Notes: a model not told the origin generated them from the sequence alone. Counted from the first letter of the stretch, positions 11,560 to 23,197 are shown. The stretch is 64,000 nucleotides of DNA from Acanthococcus lagerstroemiae (GCA_031841125.1 CM063112.1:17324603-17388602); one strand, 5' to 3'. Made by a program: numbers and translations.

Positions 11560-11889
11560 ATCTTATCCAACACAATTGGGGAGTGGAGACTGTCGGAGAA
11601 CGAAAAAGTCGGATAATACGGATGTGATTTTTTTTTAGTTCTTTGATGCTGTAGGCCTACATAGTGGTAGTAGATTGATAAGGGAAGTACAGAACAGCAA
11701 AGTTTGAACGAAATGTTATTATAAAAGTGCAAAATGAATACAACGTTAGTCGGGTTTATTACTGTCGGATAATACGGAGAATTGTCTGATAATCGAAGTG
11801 TCGCATAATAGGGAGAAAATTTTTACTGTTGGATAAGTAATTTTTACTGTTGGATAAGTCGGAGTGTCGGATAATCGAGTGCCTACTGT
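11560..11889. mobile_element. pogo/Tigger-like DNA transposon end
   Basis: Near the right end the sequence repeats gtcggataa and tgtcggataatcgag and terminates in gtgcctactg followed by TA. Read on the other strand, the end is CAGTAGGCACTCGATTATCC, the form typical of pogo/Tigger terminal repeats with their TA target. More ggataatacgg pieces occur at 11,600 and 11,770. No matching left terminus and no transposase were found, so this is a truncated or non-autonomous remnant. Confidence 0.55.
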
Positions 11890-11929
11890 ATGTGAATGGA
11901 GATCAACAATGGACACAAAAAATGAATTT

Positions 11930-12075
11930 CCGGTGTCTTAGAGGAGCGACGGGCCCAGGTAAACAGAGCACTAGGTGGATGGACGGCTTCAGCAAATTCA
12001 CAAAAAATGAACCTTGCCACAAAGTGGCAGCCGGCCGGAGTGAATGGGCCAGGTTGGAGATAACGGGGCTCTGCA
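11930..12075 (+). pseudogene. RTE/BovB-like reverse transcriptase tail fragment
   Basis: The plus-strand translation contains STRWMDGFSKF followed by AAGRSEWARLE. This matches the pattern (K/T)RW.DD...W...A.DR..W..L seen at the C-terminus of many RTE-type and related non-LTR ORF2 proteins. The acidic pair is degraded (DG for DD). Only this short tail is present inside a larger chance ORF (11,850-12,281). It sits within the exon-like array and probably marks an old insertion or 5' truncation. Confidence 0.45.
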
Positions 12076-12427
12076 CGTACTACAACCACTTACCCAGTAT
12101 CGAGGGAAAGAGTGACTTCTTCAAATTAGACAGAATTGAACTTGGGCCGATACCCCCTGCTTCCATAAATTTCCTCAAAAGACCGATAACACTCACGTAC
12201 TTGCTAACAAATCGAACCCACGAAAATCGAGATTACACTACCTGCCGCTTTCCACGTTACCATGAATTTCGGGAAATTTGACGAGTCCACAAGTTCCGCG
12301 TGGAGAATCGAATCTTCTGGTATTCTGTGTTTGCAAAGAAGCCCTTCAGGACAGCAAAGGAGGAGTCTGGCGGATCCTCAATAATGGTTGTCGTTCAACT
12401 AGAAACTGAAAAAATAATTTTGCTGAA

Positions 12428-12703
12428 TCAACATACGGATAAAAAGAAAGCTAATACAAACGAAAGTTCACTATCATCTGCGAGGGATAGGTGAAACGAG
12501 ATATAAGACTTCCTAACCCTTCCAATCCCGTGAAAATCCACATTATACCAAATATCATTGTCCACAAGATTCGATAGATCCAAAACATCCTGTGAGAAAA
12601 CTCGAAAACTGCTGGCATTCGTAGTTTGCATCGAAGAAGCGTTTCCACGAATAACGGTCTGCACTAGTAAATCTTCGAGGATGTTCAATCGTTCAGCCAA
12701 AAT
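12428..12703 (-). other. exon-like module 5 with open frame, donor lost
   Basis: Follows an attattttttcag acceptor-like end (CAG at 12,706-12,704). One frame is open for 92 codons from the acceptor. It begins ILAERLNILEDLLVQ and continues through NASSMQTTNASSFRV, FSQDVLDLS and onward. Where sister modules have the gtatgtgg donor, this copy reads atatttgg, so the frame runs on into former intron sequence. Two sister copies at 18.1 and 26.4 kb share almost the same peptide, which suggests recent duplication, selection, or both. Confidence 0.45.
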
Positions 12704-13300
12704 CTGAAAAAATAATTTTGCAGTATCAAAATTCGGAAAGAAAAAACGAATGCTAAGAAATGACTCGTGATGGTAACTAATAATTAGGCCAAAGAAATAT
12801 TGCCCCCCCTGTTATTTTGTAATAAACCTGAAGCTCGAAATTATGGCTATTGCACGATATGCGAAGATACGATCGTTCGGCCGAAATCTGAAAAAATAAT
12901 TTTGCAGTATCAAAATTCGGGAAGTAAAATCATGAATGCTAATAAACGACTCATGAAAAGATAACTACATATTGTTTTACTACTTATAAGCTAAACAGAC
13001 CTCATTTTTAATTTTTTTACGAAAAAAAAATTCAGGGCTCCGAAAACTAGTGAGCGATTTGGATTTTCCCTGCATGTTGCCCCCCCTCCCCTCCCACCGT
13101 TACTCTTACAATAAACCTGAAGTTCGAAATACAACATGGTCATTGCACGACAAAGAATACTATGAGGCTTGAACACGAGATAGATATAAAGGAACCTACT
13201 GGAATCTTCCCAGGACTTTCCACCGGTATGAGACTTTCCGCCAGTAGCTTACTGGAATCGTCTTTAAATCGTGTTTTGAACCATCTCGGATCTGTTAATA

Positions 13301-13430
13301 GGGACGTGAAACTATACGGGCGTGTTACGGGTTAAAACCCCTCCCCCACCATAATTTGGCAGGCGGCAAATTTTGAATCTGTTCATTTGAATTTTTCATT
13401 TATTAATTTTTCTTCTCCAACCCCTCCCCC
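13301..13430. mobile_element. MITE-A family copy (C-rich ends)
   Basis: Starts gggacgtgaaactat, has a ccccctccccc-type tract and aatttggcaggcggc, then gttcatttgaattttt, and ends in a second C-rich tract. Four other copies are at 19,953, 20,542, 55,682 and 56,843. The more complete copies show ends of the form gggacgaaac in inverted orientation, indicating a short non-autonomous DNA element. Confidence 0.6.
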
Positions 13431-13743
13431 AACGGAATTCGTCTCAAAATTAAAGCAAAGTCAGACATATATCCGATCGACTGTGGGACAGGAGCCTCTT
13501 TCAGATGTTTCCTTTGTACGGAAAAAGTGATAAAAATAGTTTTATGGAAAACAGTGTAGTCTCCTGAATAACAGAAGAAGAGGTACGTAGGAAGTAGGCC
13601 AAAATTCAAAATTTTTTTTTTTTAACAGGACTGGACTATGGCCATTACTCCTAACGATACACTTTCCTAAATTACCATTAAAACTGACATATTCACTCTT
13701 AATAAATCAAACCGAAAAAAACCCAAATTTTGAGACCACATAC

Positions 13744-13900
13744 CGTTATTCAGCGACGAACTTTGGGAGACTTGACTAATCCGAAACTTCCACAGAGATA
13801 TTCCAAAACCTGCTGGTATTCGGTGTTTGCATACAGAAGAAGCGCTTCCACGATTCAACGATCTAGCAGGTCCTCGATGATACGATCATTCAACCGAAAG
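13744..13900 (-). other. exon-like module 6 (157 nt)
   Basis: Bounded on the minus strand by an atttttgtag acceptor-like end and a gtatgtgg donor-like start at 13,743. One frame reads NRGSASSV, then PAGFGISLWKFRIS and SQSSSLNNG up to the donor, resembling the frame of module 3. Its duplicate at 21,061-21,217 has the same length and boundaries. Confidence 0.4.
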
Positions 13901-15130
13901 CTACAAAAATAATTCTGCTGTATCAAAATTCGCAAAGAAAGAAAGCAAATTAGAAATGAAGTGAATTTCAATTCTGAGAAGGCGTAGGTGAGATGACAAA
14001 AACCACAGTTGAGTGGCCCAGGAACATCATTAAGAAAATTTTAAAACAAATTAAGAATTCTGTTCATGGAAGAAAATTTACAATAATAAGATAATAACTC
14101 ACTCAGCTGTGACCATTGGTGTCTATCCCTTGCCACCTCGTAACATGCATAGGTATTCTTTATAAAATCTGTTATTCCATCAAACCATCTTAATGTCATC
14201 CATTTATTCTCTTACACATGTGAAGAGCGTCCCGAATGATTACGAGAGCATGGGTAGGTAAGGCACTCAAAGAAGGCTAAAAAAGAGATATTACAGGAAC
14301 TAGGTATATTACTAATGTAATTTGAGATCGAGAAAGAGAAGCATTAAAAACATAGGTGAACAGGTTTAGAGAGGGCCGAAACCTTAACTTTGGACTTTTT
14401 TTTCCAAAATTCGACAGCTATAATAGAATGAGACTTCATTACGGCTATTCTTTCAAAATATTCTTATTGGACGCTGTGGCGTTCAGTTTAAGTTTTTATG
14501 AGTGACTTACTCTCCTGTTAATCTAATTACTTAGGATTTAATTTTCGTGAAAAAATGATTTAAATTCAGTTCTCAAAAGAAATGAGTCAACTTTACGGCG
14601 CCGGAGGAGATAGTGAAGTTAATTTTGACCGCGAAAGTATCCATGTAGAAAATATTGAAAATAGTAATTATAGATTTCTAAATGAAATTCTGATAAGGTC
14701 ACTCAGTACAACAGCCGAATGAGTGTCCGGAAAAAACTGGTAAAATACTTTTAAGAAAATTGTTGGAACGTGTAGTCTTCTAACAAATTGGTGAAGCAAC
14801 CAACCCCCTACCCAGAGACTTGAATCGCTGTACAGGATCGTTACCCAATTAAGGACGTTAAAAGGAAAAAAATAAAACAATTAGAAGAGAAAAAAGGGAA
14901 AAGTGGAAAATACGGAGCCAATAAAGTTACGTTAATTATGAGACTAGGTTGGTGAAAAGGCCAAGTTCCAAAAATATAGGTTGGTGAAAAGAAGCCCAAG
15001 CTCCAAAAATAAAAACGATACGCCGCTGTGGGCGGTACTCCGTGTCTCGATACACTTTCTTAAAAACGATAAAATTCACGGACTCACTAATAAATCGGCC
15101 CCAGAAAACCACAATTTTTATACCACATAC

Positions 15131-15254
15131 CGTTACTCAGCGACGAATTTTGGGAAACGTGACAAATACAAAACCTGTTGGTATTCCGTGTTTGCATAGA
15201 AGGACCGCTTCCACGAATCAACGGTCTAGTAGATTTTCGATGACCAATCAAAAG
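15131..15254 (-). other. exon-like module 7 (124 nt, open frame)
   Basis: Acceptor-like end attattcttacag and donor-like gtatgtgg flank 124 nt. The frame from the first base is open across the whole block, beginning LLIGHRKSTRPLIRG, with SMQTRNTNRF in the middle and SSLSN before the donor. SMQT aligns with the SMQT of modules 5, 18.1 kb and 26.4 kb. The sister copy at 23,074-23,197 has identical length. Confidence 0.45.
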
Positions 15255-15376
15255 CTGTAAGAATAATTTTGTAAAAATAAAGCAAATTAAAAATAAAGTA
15301 AACTAATTCGATCTGTAAGGGGGTTGATATACAAATCTTACAAAACCATAAAATTCTGAATTATCACACCACATAC

Positions 15377-15442
15377 CGGTATCTGAAGTATAATGGACTT
15401 GAAAATTTCGACAGATCCAGAACTTGCTCGTTCAGTCGGGAG
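15377..15442 (-). other. exon-like module 8 (66 nt, open frame)
   Basis: Exactly 22 codons between a tttttacag acceptor and a gtatgtgg donor, reading LPTERASSGSVEIFKSIILQIP split at codon boundaries on both sides. Both flanks look intronic. Upstream, the 67-nt spacer 15,443-15,509 starts gtgagaatt. Downstream, the 64-nt spacer 15,313-15,376 starts gtatgtgg and ends ccccttacag. This is the module with the best complete intron-exon-intron appearance. The segment SSGSV(E/D)I(F/S)KSI recurs at 26,941-27,089. Confidence 0.5.
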
Positions 15443-16224
15443 CTGTAAAAATAATTTTCCAGCATCAAAATTCGAGGAAAATATATGAAAGCTAGTAAAA
15501 AATTCTCACCTGTAAAGCAGCTGGGGTATAAATCATAGGATTGTGTACATACAGGTATTCAGCATTGTTTTAACAGCAGTTTACGAAATTATCTCAGAGC
15601 GCAAGATTCTTGGAAACAGAAGTTGAATCTTGACTAGTATCATCCTACAGTCAATTAGCCGAAAGACAACTCCTAAATGACTCAGATATAGCAGGAGATT
15701 TACCTAGAAAAACAAAATGGAAATGAATCCGGAGATAAAAATCACAGTCAAGTGACCCCGAAACGTCAAGTTACTGTAGGAATCATTGCTCATGTAATTT
15801 GGCATCGAGGTAAAACGTTACTAGGATTATCTCAAAAACTCAGGTTATGTTGAATAATTCTGACTGCCGGAGAAAAAGTCACTTTTTTTACCAAAGTATC
15901 CTCTTCGACAATACTGAAAATAATAATTAGGTATGGATTTCTATATGAAATTCTGATATGAGCGCTCAGCATAATTATGCAGCCCAAATGAATGGAAAGA
16001 GTGTACAGAAAAAAGAACGTGTAGTCTAACAGATGAGGCAACCGACCCCTTGCCTAGGGTAATGTTGGAAACAGACTTTTGAATCACTGTACAGTTTTAT
16101 TAGGTACTCAATTAAATACACTAGTTAAAGGAAATGGGGAAAAACAACCTGAAGAGGAAAAAGGAATTTTAAAATCACACTATTAAGTCGAACCAAAGAA
16201 ACCCAAAAGTTTTACACCACATAC

Positions 16225-16375
16225 CATTCATTATTCAGTGACCCTGACAAATTCAAAACTTCCACGGAGAAAATCGAAAACTGCTGGCATTCGTAGTTTG
16301 CATCGAAGAAGCGTTTCCACGAATAACGGTCTGTTCTAGTAGATCTTCGAGGATGTTCAATCGTTCAGCCAAAAT
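16225..16375 (-). other. exon-like module 9 (151 nt)
   Basis: Acceptor-like aaattttcag and donor gtatgtgg from 16,224. It shares the GNASSMQTTNASSF core with modules at 12.6, 18.1 and 26.4 kb but keeps the downstream donor those have lost. Confidence 0.4.
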
Positions 16376-17128
16376 CTGAAAATTTAATTTTGCAGTATCA
16401 AAATTCGGAAAGACAAAACAAATGCTAAGAAATGACTCGTGAAGGTAACTAATAATTAAGCCAAAGAAATATTGCCCTCCCCCCCCCCTGTTACTTTGTA
16501 ATAAACCTGAAGCTCAAAATTATGGCTATTGCACAATATGCGAAGATACGATCGTTTGATGAGACTGGAACAAGAGATAGATGTAAAGGAACCTACAGAA
16601 ATCTTCCCAGGACTTTCCACCGGTATGAGACTTTCCGCCTATGGCACCAGTAGCCTGCTGAAATCATCCTAGGATGTATACCAACAGTTGACACTACTGG
16701 AATCATCTCAAGATCCAAGGATCCTGACTAGTGTCATCCTATAGTGTAACCTTAGTAGAACCCCCACATGACCCACGTACAACAGCCTATTTCTCCAATT
16801 AAATTACCTGAAACTGATATTCAAATGCATCCGAAGCTAAAAATCACCTTCGAGTGCCCCAGGATCATTAAGAAAAGTTTAAAATAAAGGTTTTCTTATC
16901 GAAAAAAATGAGATAACTCACTCGATTGTGACCATTCGTTTCCCTTGCTGCTTTCTCGTAACGTGCTTGTTGAACCAAGTACAACCAGAACTAACGAAAT
17001 AAACCGCAGGAAAATATTAAAGAAGCCAGCCAGCTAGATGCGAAGCTGAGATATTATCCCAAAATATGCTATTTTATTGTATTCAATTTTAACCAAATCA
17101 ACTTGATAAGCAAAGCATCACCACATAC

Positions 17129-17274
17129 CATTATTCTGTGACCTCGACAAATTCAAAACTTCTCGGAGAAAATCGAAAACCGCTGGTATTCGTTGTTTGC
17201 ATAAATGTAGAAGAAGCGCTTCTACGAGTCCACAGTCTAGTAGATCCTCGATGATACGATCCTTCAATCAAAAG
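17129..17274 (-). other. exon-like module 10 (146 nt)
   Basis: Donor-like gtatgtgg from 17,128. The acceptor side is aaatgtatag, with a second nearby tttacag. The upstream region also contains ccccttttcag followed by atcaaatcc. Sister copies lie at 24,438 and 25,493. Confidence 0.4.
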
Positions 17275-17558
17275 CTATACATTTAATTTTGCTGTATAAA
17301 AATCTGTAAAGAAAAAAATAAAGCAAGTTAAAAGGAAAGTGAATGGATTTGATCTGAAAAGGGGTAGGTGAGAACATACAAATCTTACGAACACAAAAAA
17401 CCACAGTCAAGTGGCCCAAAAACGCCATTGAAAAAATTATAAAATATAATATTTCTTTTGTGGGAAATTTTTTTTTCTGAAAATAAGATAACTCGCGAAT
17501 GAATTCGATTTGAAATACGAGTACAACACATGAAAATTAATATTATTGCACCACATAC

Positions 17559-17718
17559 CGTTACTCAGAGTACGATGGATTTGGAAATTCAGACAGATCC
17601 AGAACTTTCACGGAGAAAATCCAAAAACTACTGATGCTCAATGTTTGCATTAGAAGCGTTTCCACATATCGATGACCAGGTAATTCTCGAAGAAATGATC
17701 CAATCATCCAATCAGGAC
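17559..17718 (-). other. exon-like module 11 (160 nt, PDW type)
   Basis: Flanked by tttttacag and gtatgtgg, with a 68-nt spacer 17,719-17,786 starting gtgagc upstream. The third frame is open from PDWMIGSFLRELPGHRYVE through QTLSISSFWIFSVKVLDL to a TAA five bases before the donor. The same peptide with few changes occurs at 24,856-25,015, 25,886-26,046 and about 26,660-26,795. Either this frame ends in the exon, or the functional frame is different. Confidence 0.5.
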
Positions 17719-18030
17719 CTGTAAAAATAATTTTGCAGTATCAAAATTCGGGGAAAATATTCGAAAGCTAATAAAAAAATGCTCACCTATAAAGCAGCTG
17801 GGGGCATGAATCAAAACCAAACGGATACAATATTGTTACCATCAGCTGTTGCTACTGGAATCATCTTAAGATTCTTAGGAACAGAAGTTGTATCTTGATC
17901 GGTATCCTCCTACAACCACTTACCCTAAAAACAATTTCCAAGTGGCCCAGGTATATCAGGCAATTCAAAAAGCAAAATGAAGAAACTGAAAAAATAATTT
18001 TGCCACATCAACATATGGATAAAAAGAAAG

Positions 18031-18237
18031 CTAATACAAACGAAAGTTTCCTATCATCTGCGAGGGATAGGTGAAACGAGGTATAAAACTTTCTAACCCT
18101 TCCTTCGATAGGTCCAAAACTTCCTGTGAGAAAACTCGAAAACTGCTGGCATTCGTAGTTTGCATCGAAGAAGCGTTTCCACGAATAACGGTCTGTTCTA
18201 GTAGATCCTCGAGGATGTTCAATCGTTCAGCCAAAAT
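18031..18237 (-). other. exon-like module 12 (ILAERLN type), donor lost
   Basis: Starts after atattttcag. It is open for 69 codons beginning ILAERLNILEDLLEQ, with NASSMQTTNASSFRV and FSQEVLDLSKEG, ending at a TAG. The stretch that carries the donor in other modules is deleted here. It is nearly identical to 26,359-26,565. Confidence 0.45.
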
Positions 18238-18471
18238 CTGAAAATATAATTTTGCAGTATCAAAATTCGGAAAGACAAAACAAATGCTAAGAAATGACTC
18301 GTGAAGGTAACTAATAATTAAGCCAAAGAAATATTGCCCTCCCCCCCCCCTGTTATTTTGTAATAAACCTGAAGCTCAAAATTATGGCTATTGCACGATA
18401 TGCGAAGATACGATCGTTTGATGAGACTGGAACAAGAGATAGATGTAAAGGAACCTACAGAAATCTTCCCA

Positions 18472-19300
18472 GGACTTTCCATCGGTATGAGACTTTCCGC
18501 CAGTAGCTTACTGGAATCGTCCCACTACAGGACTTTCAACCAGTTATTGCTACTGGCACCAGTAGCCTGCTGAAATCATCCTACTATAGGATGTTCACCA
18601 ACAGTGGACGCTACTGGAATCATCTCAGGACCGAAGGATCCTAACTAGTTTAACCCGAAAACCACCCCCATATGACCCACGATAGAGGAGCAGATTGGAT
18701 CGTAACCAGAATCGTCCTATGAGACTTTCTGCCAGTAGCTTGTTGGAATCGTCCCATTACAAGACTTTCGGCCAACAGTGGTGGCTACTGGAATCGTCCC
18801 AGGACTTTCCACCGGTATGAGACTTTCCGCCAGTAGCTTACTGGAATCGTCCCACTACAGGACTTTCAACCAGTTATTGCTACTGGCACCAGTAGCCTGC
18901 TGAAATCATCCTACTATAGGATGTTCACCAACAGTGGACGCTACTGGAATCATCTCAGGACCGAAGGATCCTAACTAGTTTAACCCGAAAACCACCCCCA
19001 AATGACCCACGATAAAGGAGCAGATTGGATCGTAACCGGAATCGTCCTATGAGACTTTCTGCCAGTAGCTTGTTGGAATCGTCCCATTACGGGACTTTCG
19101 GCCAACAGTGGTTGCTACTGGAATCGTCCCAGGACTTTCCACCGGTATGAGACTTTCCACCAGTAGCTTGCTGGAATCGTCCCATTACAGGACTTTCAAC
19201 CAGTGATTGCTACTGGCACCAGTAGCCTGCTGAAATCATCCTAGGATGTTTTCCAACAGTTGAAACTACTGGAATCATCACAAGATCCAAGGATCCTGAC
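18472..19300. repeat. 330-bp satellite with palindromic sub-repeats
   Basis: The phrase ggactttcca(c/t)cggtatgag starts at 18,472, 18,802 and 19,132, giving two full 330-bp units and a partial third. Each unit contains several ~60-bp sub-repeats of the form gctactggaatc(g/a)tc followed by an actttc block. The block gctactggcaccagtagc is a perfect 8-bp-arm palindrome. Single partial copies are at 13,205-13,265 and 16,600-16,760. Confidence 0.85.
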
Positions 19301-19952
19301 TGGTATCATCCTATAGTGTAACCTTAGTAGAACCCCCAAATGACCCACGTACAACAGCCTATTTCTCCAATTAAATTACCTGCAACTGATGTGCAGATGA
19401 ATCCGAAGCTAAAAATCACCTTCGAGTGCCCCAGGATCATTAAGAAAAGTTTAAAATAAAAATTTTCTTATCGACAAAAATGATGAGATAACTCACTCGA
19501 TTGTGACCATTCGTGTCCTTTGCCACTTTTTCTCGTAACGTGCATGTTGAACCAAGTACAACCAGAACTAACAAAATAAAACACAGGAAAATAATATAGA
19601 AGAAGCCAGCTAGGTGCGAAGCTGAGACATTATCCCAAAAAATGCTATTTTATCGTATTCAATTTTAACCAAATCAACTTGATAAGCAAAGCATTGCAGA
19701 ATATCAATATGAATATTTCTGACGCTATATAGAACGCTGACATTTTTAGAAAACTTCGATCTGATGAAAAATACGAAGAAATTATTTGTGAAGCCGAATT
19801 ATTAGCCGAAAGTTTGAACATGTAGAAACATTTCCTGCAGCCGTAACTACGAGATGACGAAAAAAAAATTCTTACAAAGCCTCTGAAGAGCCTATTGTAG
19901 ACCCCGAAAAAAATTTTAAATCATGTTTTGATCCATCTCGGAACTGTTAACA

Positions 19953-20082
19953 GGGACGTGAAACTATAGGGGCGTGTTACGGGTTAAAACCCCTCCCCCA
20001 CCATAATTTGGCAGGCGGCAAATTTTGAATCTGCTCATTTGAATTTTTCATTTATTAATTTTTCTTCTCCACCCCCTCCCCC
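19953..20082. mobile_element. MITE-A family copy
   Basis: Same organisation as the 13,301 copy and part of the same segmental duplication: gggacgtgaaactat, then acccctccccc, aatttggcaggcggc, gttcatttgaattttt and a terminal C-rich tract. Confidence 0.6.
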
Positions 20083-20541
20083 AACGGAAAAGGGTCAAAT
20101 TTCGTTTCAAAATTAAAGCAAAGTCAGACATACATCCGATCGACTTTCAGATCTTTCCTTTATACGGAAATCGAAATAGCGAATAAAGAACATTTAAATG
20201 CTCACAAAGTTGTGATACGTTAATTTTACAACTGATATTAATATTGTGTTTCATACTTAAATACGAGTATAACAAATTATTGTTAAAAAAAGGGCCGAAA
20301 CAGAGTATCTTGCCTCAGGTGCTGAAAAACTACGTGCCGGGGCTGTTACTTTACTTTCAATCTGTTACTCTTAGTGGAAAGATGATTTAAATTTATTCGA
20401 TTCTAATAAGAAGGGAGTCAACTTCATGATGCCATGCTGCTAGAGGAGTTGGATAAAAGTCGCATTTTTACCAAAAATATCCTTTTCGAAAATATTGAAA
20501 ATAATTATTACAGATTTCAAATTGTCTTATATGAGGGCTTA

Positions 20542-20761
20542 GGGACGAAACTATGGGTGGTGTGGGTGGTTGACCCCTCCCCCCGTCCCAATAATTTGGC
20601 AGTCGGCACATTGTGTAACTGTTCATTTGAATTTTTCGTTTTATGAGACCGATAGTTTGTCTGTGTTCAATTAAAAAATATTTGTTACAAATTTTGTCGA
20701 CGAACACAGTTGAAAAAAAAACATGAGTCTAAAAATTTTCCTTCTCCACTCCCCCTCCCCC
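20542..20761. mobile_element. MITE-A family copy, longer form
   Basis: Starts gggacgaaactatggg with a gacccctcccccc tract and aatttggcagtcggc. It continues with a central region absent from the two shorter copies (the shorter copies appear to be internally deleted) and ends in tccccctccccc. It has no counterpart in the 13-kb sister segment. Confidence 0.6.
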
Positions 20762-21060
20762 AGCTACAACTAGAGATTCGTTCCTGTAAGCACTTAGTAT
20801 AATATGCAGCTCAAATAAGTGGGAAGAGTGCACGGAAAAAGTTATAAAAATAGTTTTATGGAAAACCGTGTAGCCTCCTGAATAACAGAAGAGGTATGTA
20901 GGAAGTAGGCCAAAATTCAAAAATAAAAATTTTTTTTAACAGGACTGGACTATGGCCATTATTCCCTCTAACGATACACTTTCCTAAATTACCATTAAAA
21001 CTGACGTATTCACTCTTAATAAATCGAACCGAAGAAAACCAAAATTTTGAGACCACATAC

Positions 21061-21217
21061 CGTTATTCAGCGACGAACTTTGGGAAACTTGACTAATCCG
21101 AAACTTCCACAGAGAAATTCCAAAACCTGCTGGTATTCGGTGTTTGCATACAGAAGAAGCGCTTCCACGATTTAACGATCTAGCAGGTCCACGATGATAC
21201 GATCATTCAACCGAAAG
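21061..21217 (-). other. exon-like module 13 (157 nt)
   Basis: Segmental duplicate of the 13,744-13,900 module. Acceptor-like atttttgtag, donor gtatgtgg and length are all preserved. Confidence 0.4.
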
Positions 21218-22299
21218 CTACAAAAATAATTCTGCTGTATTAAATTCACAAAGAAAGAAAGCAAATTAGAAATGAAGTGAATTTCAATTCTGAAAAGGCG
21301 TAGGTGAGATGACAAAAACCACAGTTGAGTGGCCCAGGAACATCATTAAGAAAATTTTAAAACAAATTAAGAATTCTGTTACATGGAAGAAAATTTAAAA
21401 TAATAAGATAATAACTCACTCAGCTGTGACCATTGGTGTCTGTCTCTTGCCACCTCGTAACATGCATAGGTATTCTTTATAAAATCTGTTATTCCATCAA
21501 ACCATCTTAATGTCATCCATTTGTTCTCTTACACATGTGAAGAGCGTCCCGAATGATTTCGAGAGCATAGGTAGATAAGGCACTCAAAGAAGGCTAAAAA
21601 AGAGATATTACAGGAACTATATTACTAATGTAATTTGAAATCGAGAAAGAGAAGCATTAAAAACGTAGGGTAACAGGTTTAGAGAGGGCCGAAACCTTAA
21701 CTTTGGACTTTTTTTTTCCAAAATTCGACAGCTATAATAGAATGAGACTTCATTACGGCTATTCTTTCAAAATATTCTTATTGGACGCTGTGGCGTTCAG
21801 TGAAGTTTTTATGAGTGACTTACCTACTCTCCTGTTAATCTAATTACTTAGGATTTAATTTTCGTGAAAAAATGATTTAAATTCAGTTCTTAAAAGAAAT
21901 GCGTCAACTTTATAGCGCCGGAGGAGATAGTGAAGTTAATTTTGACCGCGAAAGTATCCATGTAGAAAATATTGAAAATAGTAATTATAGATTTCTAAAT
22001 GAAATTCTGATAAGGTCACTCAGTACAACAGCCCAATGAGTGTCCGGAAAAAACTGATAAAATATTTTTATGGAAGATTGTTGGAACGTGTAGTCTCCTA
22101 ACAAATTGGTGAAGTAACCAACCCCCTACCCAGAGACTTGAATCGCTGTACAGGTTCGTTACCCAATTAAGGATGTTGAAAGGAAAAGAATAAAACAATA
22201 AATTGGAAGAGAAAATAGGGAAAAGTGGAAAATACGGAGCCAATAAAGCAACGTTAATTATGACAGACTAGGTTGGTGAAAAGGCCAAGTTCCAAAAAT

Positions 22300-22914
22300 G
22301 TGACGCGCCATGAGAAACCATACCTTCGGGTGAAAAAGTTAGTTTTCAATAAAAACGCCAAAACACGTTGAAAAATTGATTTTGATCAAAAATGACTTTT
22401 TGCCGGAAATGTGTTCTTATCTGAAGAACATTTTGGGCACCCATACTCGCTTGTTTCGTTGTCTATTTGTTTGATTCTTTTAACTTTTGTAAAAAAAAAT
22501 TTTTTTGAATTTTTTGTATGATAGATTTTTTTTATAATCAACGTCATTTACATACATTTTTTTAATAATAAACTTTATTTGCATACATTTGTCAGTTTTA
22601 TTTTAGCAAACCTGAGACCTACACCATTGAATTTCTCATAAAATTTTACTCGGTGGATGGGGGGAGGGGGACTAATTTTCAATCATACTACCTTCGTAGA
22701 ACTTGGTAATTTAAACAATGTCCGTAAAGCTGTTTTTCTCGAAAAGTACTTTTTAGTAGTTTCCAACTTCAAAATGGCATATCTCTGAGAATTTTGCTCC
22801 GATTGAGCTGCGGTTTGCGGCATTGGATCCTCCATACTTTTCTCTATTAGAATCAGTCAAAAGTTCATTTTCGACCCTCTTCACCCGAAGGTATGGTTTC
22901 TCATGGCGCGTCAC
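22300..22914. mobile_element. 615-bp MITE with 35-bp perfect inverted termini
   Basis: The termini 22,300-22,334 and 22,880-22,914 are perfect inverted repeats starting gtgacgcgccatgagaaacc. Both sides are flanked by AAAT (22,296-22,299 and 22,915-22,918). The sister segment near 14,970 has the uninterrupted site ttccaaaaatatagg, which confirms the boundaries and a 4-bp target duplication. The interior is AT-rich and has no transposase-like ORF. The superfamily cannot be named from the ends alone, although the 4-bp duplication limits the choices. Confidence 0.9.
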
Positions 22915-23073
22915 AAATATAGGTTGGTGAAAAGAAGCCCAAGCTCCAAAAATAAAAACGATACACCGCTGTGGGCGGTATTCCCTGTCACGATACACTT
23001 TCTTAAAAACGATAAAACTCACGGACTCACTAATAAATCGGCCCCAGAAAACCACAATTTTTATACCACATAC

Positions 23074-23197
23074 CATTACTCAGCGACGAATTTTGGGAAA
23101 CGTGTCAAATACAAAACCTGTTGGTATTCCGTGTTTGCATAGAAGGACCGCTTCCACGAATCAACGGTCTAGTAGATTTTCGATGACCAATCAAAAG
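23074..23197 (-). other. exon-like module 14 (124 nt)
   Basis: Sister of the open module at 15,131-15,254, with the same length and splice-like ends. The last exon bases read ATGG|GT instead of ACGG|GT. Confidence 0.45.

Larger units (their letters stand above)
13265..16240. repeat. higher-order segmental repeat, copy A
   Basis: From the phrase catctcggatctgtta (13,280) through to cgaaccaaagaaaccc (about 16,195) this segment parallels 19,918-24,430 in the same order and orientation. It includes MITE-A, two long exon-like modules, a 66-nt module and the ggaatcattgctcatgtaat block. The sister copy contains an extra MITE-A copy and the 615-bp MITE. Similarity is high but not perfect. Confidence 0.8.

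Noticed and set aside
11850..12281. 143-codon plus-strand ORF as a gene
   Set aside because: Only a ~45-codon part resembles a retroelement tail. The rest joins transposon end and array sequence.
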